A model generated the notes under the pieces. It was not told where the DNA came from. It was given only the letters and a program-made list of their open reading frames with translations, and did not search any database. From an uncultured Hyphomonadaceae bacterium (GTDB lineage Bacteria; Pseudomonadota; Alphaproteobacteria; Caulobacterales; Hyphomonadaceae): 6,771 nt of DNA. A program made the position numbers and the translations under genes. The stretch lies in contig CALMWO010000151.1 in assembly GCA_937873805.1 (NCBI GenBank), forward strand, positions 1-6,771, read 5' to 3'. Of this stretch, positions 5,935 to 6,771 are shown in pieces (the stretch's first letter is position 1; each line of letters starts with the position of its first letter).

Positions 5935-5937
5935 TGC

Positions 5938-6375
5938 ATGAAGGTCTTGTGGGTGGAGGATCACGCCCGTGCCGGCGAGTTGCTGACGGCGGCTGCAACT
6001 GCCGCATCACGCAAGCGCTATGGCATCGACCTGGTTGTCGGAACTTCGCTGATGGACGCCGAGCGCAAGCTGCGGCTGGAGCGGTTTGATCTCGTCGTGA
6101 TCGACCTGATGCTTCCGGACTCAACCGACGAAGACGCGACCGTCACGCGCATCGCCAGCATGGGCAAGTTCCGCGTGGCTGTGGTGTCTGGCAGCGACAA
6201 GCGTGACGACGTGGTGAAGAGCCTGATCAACGCCGGCGTGGATTGCTCGCCCAAGGCGGTTGGCAAGGAAGACCTGCCGCTGGCGGACTTCGTGCGCAGG
6301 CCTGAGCTGTTCCGTGACTTCGTGCATTCGCTGATGCCGGACGCCGGCCCTCCCCTGAAAACGGCGACGCGCTAG
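5938..6375 (+). CDS. Single-domain response regulator (CheY-like receiver)
   Basis: The 145-residue product is a lone receiver domain with no DNA-binding or enzymatic output domain. The acidic pocket is Glu7/Asp8 (VLWVEDH, 3-9), the phospho-acceptor is Asp56 in DLVVIDLMLPDS (51-62), the switch residue is Ser84 in VAVVSGS (80-86), and the conserved lysine is Lys106 in SPKAVGK (104-110). All catalytic residues are present, so it should accept phosphate from a histidine kinase or phosphotransferase. Such proteins act by binding a partner such as a kinase, phosphotransfer protein or motor, or serve as phosphate sinks. The tail after residue 130 is short, Pro-rich and probably disordered. No kinase is in the window. 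It diverges from the PlsC-like gene across the control region carrying the CtrA-type box. The next gene starts 57 bases downstream on the same strand with its own ribosome binding site. Confidence 0.92.
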   Translation: MKVLWVEDHARAGELLTAAATAASRKRYGIDLVVGTSLMDAERKLRLERFDLVVIDLMLPDSTDEDATVTRIASMGKFRVAVVSGSDKRDDVVKSLINAGVDCSPKAVGKEDLPLADFVRRPELFRDFVHSLMPDAGPPLKTATR

Positions 6376-6417
6376 TCTCTCCCAACTTCCGCCCCGATCT
6401 GGAAGCATCCTTCGCAC

Positions 6418-6425
6418 GAGGGGGA
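6418..6425 (+). promoter_or_regulatory. Strong ribosome binding site of the secreted-protein gene
   Basis: GAGGGGGA ends 7 bases before the ATG at 6433. An ATG at 6426 is out of frame, so this site fixes the start of the last gene. The 57-base gap behind the response regulator holds only a weak dyad (CTTCC 6386-6390, GGAAG 6401-6405) and no clear terminator, so read-through from the regulator gene is possible. Confidence 0.6.
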
Positions 6426-6432
6426 ATGCTCC

Positions 6433-6771
6433 ATGCGTTTCATTGTACTTACCGCACTCACGCTGATGACAGCAGCCCCGGCATTCTCGCAGACGGCGGA
6501 GGACGAGGCCAAGGTCCGCGCCGTGATCGCGGAATGGTATGAGCGCGTGGGACATGCAGAGGCGCGCCAGCCCCGGCTGCTGATGGCGCCGAACGGGATC
6601 GACGCAGGGCCAGGCTATGCCGAGATCCCCTATCGAAGCCCGGAGACGCGCAGCGCGGCGGCCTATTCCGGGCCACACATCAATAATGAGCTGGCGGCGC
6701 AGGCAATGCAGTTTGCCTACGAGATCGACCGGCTGGTGTTGAATGCAGACCTTGCCAAGGTGGATGTGTGG
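6433..6771 (+). CDS. Secreted protein, possible NTF2/SnoaL-like fold, N-terminal 113 residues, cut by window edge
   Basis: The frame runs from the ATG at 6433 to the right edge without a stop. The N-terminus is a Sec signal peptide: Arg2, a hydrophobic core FIVLTALTLM (3-12), and a likely cleavage after AFS (17-19), so the mature protein would be periplasmic or exported. The mature part opens EDEAKVRAVIAEWYERVG, like the first helix of NTF2/SnoaL or DUF4440 proteins, and later carries QAMQFAYEIDRLVLNADLAKVDVW, again compatible with that fold. About 40 residues between look like a loop region rich in Pro, Gly and Ser (MAPNGIDAGPGYAE, SPETRSAAAYSGP). The C-terminal part is missing, so the family call is tentative and the function unknown. 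It follows the response regulator by 57 bases and may share its transcript. Confidence 0.7.
   Translation, partial: MRFIVLTALTLMTAAPAFSQTAEDEAKVRAVIAEWYERVGHAEARQPRLLMAPNGIDAGPGYAEIPYRSPETRSAAAYSGPHINNELAAQAMQFAYEIDRLVLNADLAKVDVW

Noticed and set aside
5926..5937. TTG start adding four residues to the response regulator
   Set aside because: The TTG overlaps the GGGGGAG ribosome binding site that serves the ATG at 5938, and the extra residues precede the first beta strand of the receiver.
6121..6678. 185-codon minus-strand frame spanning the response regulator and secreted-protein genes
   Set aside because: It crosses two genes that have proper starts, ribosome binding sites and a signal peptide or receiver motifs, and its product is rich in Arg and His with no motif.

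Overview
The window looks like part of the chromosome of a GC-rich alphaproteobacterium. I infer a Caulobacterales/Hyphomonadaceae-like or similar host from a CtrA-type box (TTAACCAT), Caulobacter-like -10 elements (GCTAAGC), a stand-alone CheY-like receiver, and a TAXI-type periplasmic binding protein with its own membrane anchors. The genus cannot be settled from this sequence alone. The content is chromosomal housekeeping and accessory genes. I see no IS element, phage gene, CRISPR array, rRNA or tRNA.

Layout: six codirectional genes occupy the minus strand from about 5750 down to 1. In transcription order they are a PlsC-like acyltransferase (5750-4842), a TAXI-family solute-binding protein with N- and C-terminal membrane segments (4749-3457), a small, very acidic unknown protein whose ATG follows the TAXI stop by one base (3455-3129), a YcaD-like MFS transporter (3002-1752), succinyl-CoA ligase beta subunit sucC (1622-432), and the N-terminus of an acyltransferase-3 (OafA-like) membrane protein that runs off the left edge (230-1). 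Gaps of 92 to 201 bases separate these genes, except for the tightly coupled TAXI/small-protein pair, so this is probably several short transcripts rather than one operon. Two genes read rightward: a single-domain response regulator (5938-6375) and a secreted protein that resembles the NTF2/SnoaL fold and is cut by the right edge (6433-6771).

The 187-base divergent region 5751-5937 is the main regulatory feature. It holds a CtrA-type half-site over the predicted -35 of the PlsC-like gene, a dyad around its predicted -10, and a long imperfect hairpin just ahead of the response-regulator ribosome binding site. This suggests cell-cycle or two-component control of membrane-lipid acylation.

The least characterised unit is the TAXI protein with its coupled 108-residue acidic partner, because no TRAP permease gene is nearby. 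sucC is also unusual in having no sucD directly downstream; an acyltransferase-3 gene with several rare codons occupies that place.
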